A program made the translations under genes and the position numbers. The notes beneath the pieces were generated by a model, which made no database searches, was not told where the DNA came from, and saw nothing but the letters and a program-made list of their open reading frames with translations. 64,000 nt of DNA, from the NCBI RefSeq assembly GCF_007828035.1, contig NZ_VITV01000003.1:124001-188000 (forward strand), read 5' to 3'. The stretch's first letter is position 1, and each line of letters opens with the position of its first letter. Below, one piece after another: positions 62,526 to 64,000 of this stretch. Source of the DNA: Nitrospirillum amazonense (GTDB taxonomy: Bacteria; Pseudomonadota; Alphaproteobacteria; Azospirillales; Azospirillaceae).

Positions 62526-62675
62526 ATGAGCGAGAAGACCTGCGCCGCCTGCGACTACCCGCTGGATGAGAACGCCATCAGCGTGACCATCGGCGGCCGC
62601 ACTGTGGAAGCCTGCTGCCAGGAATGCGCCGACAAGCTGCGTGAGGCCCAGGCCGCCACCGGCGGCGGCGACTGA
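62526..62675 (+). CDS. 49-aa cysteine-rich putative zinc-binding protein
   Basis: A 49-aa protein with Cys6-x2-Cys9 and Cys30-Cys31-x2-Cys34 around an IGGRTVEAC hairpin, the spacing of a TRASH/YHS-like metal-binding module. It probably binds zinc or another soft metal in the cytoplasm. A GGAGGAGAACC ribosome site and a good downstream terminator support a real gene. Function is otherwise unknown. Confidence 0.72.
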   Translation: MSEKTCAACDYPLDENAISVTIGGRTVEACCQECADKLREAQAATGGGD

Positions 62676-62691
62676 GCCGGCGGAAAGCCAG

Positions 62692-62728
62692 AAAGGGCGG
62701 GGTCTGGCGGCTCCGCCCTTTTTGTTTG
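62692..62728 (+). terminator. Intrinsic terminator after the Cys-rich gene
   Basis: AAAGGGCGG pairs with CCGCCCTTT (62692-62700 and 62713-62721) over 9 bp with a 12-nt loop, followed by TTTTGTTT. It lies between two convergent genes and may work weakly in the other direction too. Confidence 0.85.
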
Positions 62729-62734
62729 GAAAGC

Positions 62735-63547
62735 TCAGCGCCGGGGAAAGCCGAAGCTGAGGCTGGAGAAGACAGTTTCGAAATCCGTCTCCGCCATGGG
62801 CGGCTGCGGCTTGGTCCAGATGACGTTCAGCAGCCAATTGCCGGCATCGGGCAGGGGGAAGCGGGCGCGGCCGTCGCCGTCGGTGCGGCGGGTTTCCAGC
62901 GGCTCCGCGTCATGGGCCAGGTCCGTCAGCTTGACCAGGGCGCCCGCCAGGGGCCGGCCCTCATAATAGATCCGCACCGGCAGGTCGGCCGGCCGGGGCA
63001 GAGCATAGGGGTCGACCTCCGGCACGATCTCCAGCGTCAGGTCCAGGGGACGAGTCACCGGCGCGCCGCTGCTGCCATCACCTACCCGCACCAGCACCTT
63101 GGCCCGGCGGCTGTAATTCTCCGCCCCATCGGCGTCCATGCGATGGCCGGCGCGGCGCAGTTCGAGGGCGGGCGTGAGCCCTTCCACGGTCAGGTAGTCG
63201 TTGAAGCGCAGGGCCGGCAGGTGACTCTGCGCCCTATCGTCCGTCTCCAGCACCAGGATATGGGTGCCGGGGGCGGTGAGACGGACGGCGCCGTCCTCAT
63301 CAGCCTCGCCGGGGTGCAGGGCGGCGCGCAGGTCGGACGCCGTCCCATCCGGCGCCACGTCCAGGAAGCGGACAATGCGGCGCACGGGCAAGGGGGAGCG
63401 TTGGCGGTAGGGACCGTGCCCCACCTGCAAGGTCAGGGGCAGGAGGGCGCCGGGGGCGGGATGAAAGCTCTGTGGCTGCACCCAGAAGTCATGGGCCGAC
63501 GCGGACAGGGCCACCAGCATCGCCAGCAAGGCTAGCGTTCTCATCAT
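62735..63547 (-). CDS. DUF4198-family periplasmic protein
   Basis: A 270-aa protein with a signal peptide (MMRTLALLAMLVALSASA) whose mature form begins His-Asp-Phe-Trp (AHDFWVQPQSF), as in DUF4198 proteins linked to metal uptake. Two beta-sandwich-like parts follow (HILVLETDDRAQ; RIYYEGRPLAGALVKLTD; GRARFPLPDAGNWLL). The free N-terminal His could bind metal. The MetMet start at 63547 has GAGGTG upstream. It follows a membrane protein gene by 8 bp. Confidence 0.82.
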   Translation of the reverse strand: MMRTLALLAMLVALSASAHDFWVQPQSFHPAPGALLPLTLQVGHGPYRQRSPLPVRRIVRFLDVAPDGTASDLRAALHPGEADEDGAVRLTAPGTHILVLETDDRAQSHLPALRFNDYLTVEGLTPALELRRAGHRMDADGAENYSRRAKVLVRVGDGSSGAPVTRPLDLTLEIVPEVDPYALPRPADLPVRIYYEGRPLAGALVKLTDLAHDAEPLETRRTDGDGRARFPLPDAGNWLLNVIWTKPQPPMAETDFETVFSSLSFGFPRR

Positions 63548-63555
63548 TGCGCACC

Positions 63556-64000
63556 TCATTCCAGATGATCCGGCAGATAGCCGGGCGTCACTGGCAGGCA
63601 GGCCAGGGTGACCGCCAGGACGGCCATGGCGACCAGCCAGCTGGACATGACCCGAACGGCGGGGAAGGACAGGTGGCGCATTGCCCAGGCGGCGGCCGGC
63701 AGCAGGGCCAGGGCGGGCAATGCCGCCAGCAGATCCAGCGGCGCGTCCGTCACGGCGGCGAGCGCGCCGGACCACAGGCCGGTGTTGACCGCCAGGCCCC
63801 AGGCGAGATGCCGGTCGGTGCGGCAGACCAGGCCGCCGGCCGCCGTTACAGCCACGCTGATCCAGCAGCCGACGAACACCCCGTCATGCCAAGGGGGTGG
63901 ATAGGTGGCCGCAACACCCGCCGCCAGGATAACCAGGCCCAGGCAAAGCCACCAGGCGCGCCGGGGGGCGGAGGCCAGGGACAAGGCCAGCGCCGCGTAA
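63556..64000 (-). CDS. Small multi-helix membrane protein, 5' end beyond window
   Basis: At least 148 residues are visible and the frame stays open to the right edge (YAALALSLASAPRRAWW...), so the start is probably outside. About five hydrophobic helices; no recognised motif. It is in one operon with the DUF4198 gene, an arrangement seen in metal or TonB-linked loci, which is only suggestive. A TTG at 63984 is a less likely start. Confidence 0.6.
   Translation of the reverse strand, partial: YAALALSLASAPRRAWWLCLGLVILAAGVAATYPPPWHDGVFVGCWISVAVTAAGGLVCRTDRHLAWGLAVNTGLWSGALAAVTDAPLDLLAALPALALLPAAAWAMRHLSFPAVRVMSSWLVAMAVLAVTLACLPVTPGYLPDHLE

Overview
The window looks like chromosomal DNA of a GC-rich alphaproteobacterium, most likely Rhodospirillales/Azospirillaceae (Azospirillum, Nitrospirillum or Niveispirillum type). 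The basis is codon use, conserved gene orders (fabD-fabG-acpP-fabF-mltG; pepA | lptF-lptG-surA-pdxA-rsmA; erpA | dgt, argS-SPOR-nagZ-M50-scpA-scpB; pyrB-pyrC-plsY), a GTTC-N7-GTTC alphaproteobacterial LexA box and an ECF sigma/NrsF pair. Genus is inferred. I found no rRNA, tRNA, CRISPR array, prophage or insertion sequence.

Layout. 1-1.73 kb: truncated EamA transporter diverging from a LysR regulator. 1.9-6.6 kb: type II fatty-acid synthesis and mltG. 6.6-9.8 kb: HPP-CBS membrane protein with an NsrR-like operator, next to a soluble FIST-chemoreceptor. 10-12.8 kb: carbonic anhydrase, SulP transporter and a small secreted protein. 13-15.1 kb: OmpR-type two-component pair. 15.1-17.2 kb: holC and pepA. 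17.6-23.3 kb: lipopolysaccharide export, envelope folding, vitamin B6 and ribosome methylation genes, without lptD. 23.4-26.7 kb: lipoprotein, isochorismatase/GlxA pair and a sterol-desaturase-type hydroxylase. 26.7-28.2 kb: xthA flanked by two copies of a three-hairpin repeat, then erpA. 28.4-36.5 kb: dgt, DUF805, argS, SPOR protein, nagZ, M50 protease, scpA and scpB. 36.5-44.8 kb: accessory stretch (MarR/DUF1330, HEAT, SCO, serine hydrolase, two tandem LivK-like proteins, gor, a 400-aa unknown). 45.1-48.2 kb: pyrB, a probably inactive pyrC and plsY. 48.2-51.2 kb: small protein, hydrolase, ECF sigma/NrsF and a ParDE-type toxin-antitoxin pair. 51.3-55.7 kb: uvrA-hydrolase diverging from ssb. 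55.8-64 kb: small protein, nadE, an orphan two-partner-secretion transporter, MATE pump, AraC regulator, Cys-rich mini-protein, DUF4198 protein and a truncated membrane protein.

Most genes are housekeeping. The best leads are: (i) an NsrR-like operator (AAGATG-N11-CATCTT) at an HPP-CBS gene beside a FIST chemoreceptor, a possible nitric-oxide/nitrite module; (ii) two ~100-bp repeats around xthA whose three hairpins are kept by paired substitutions; (iii) several well-formed palindromes at the fab, MarR, toxin-antitoxin, isochorismatase, pyrB and sigma-factor promoters; (iv) an orphan intrinsic terminator before the ECF sigma gene. Functions come from motif recognition by eye; no database search was possible.
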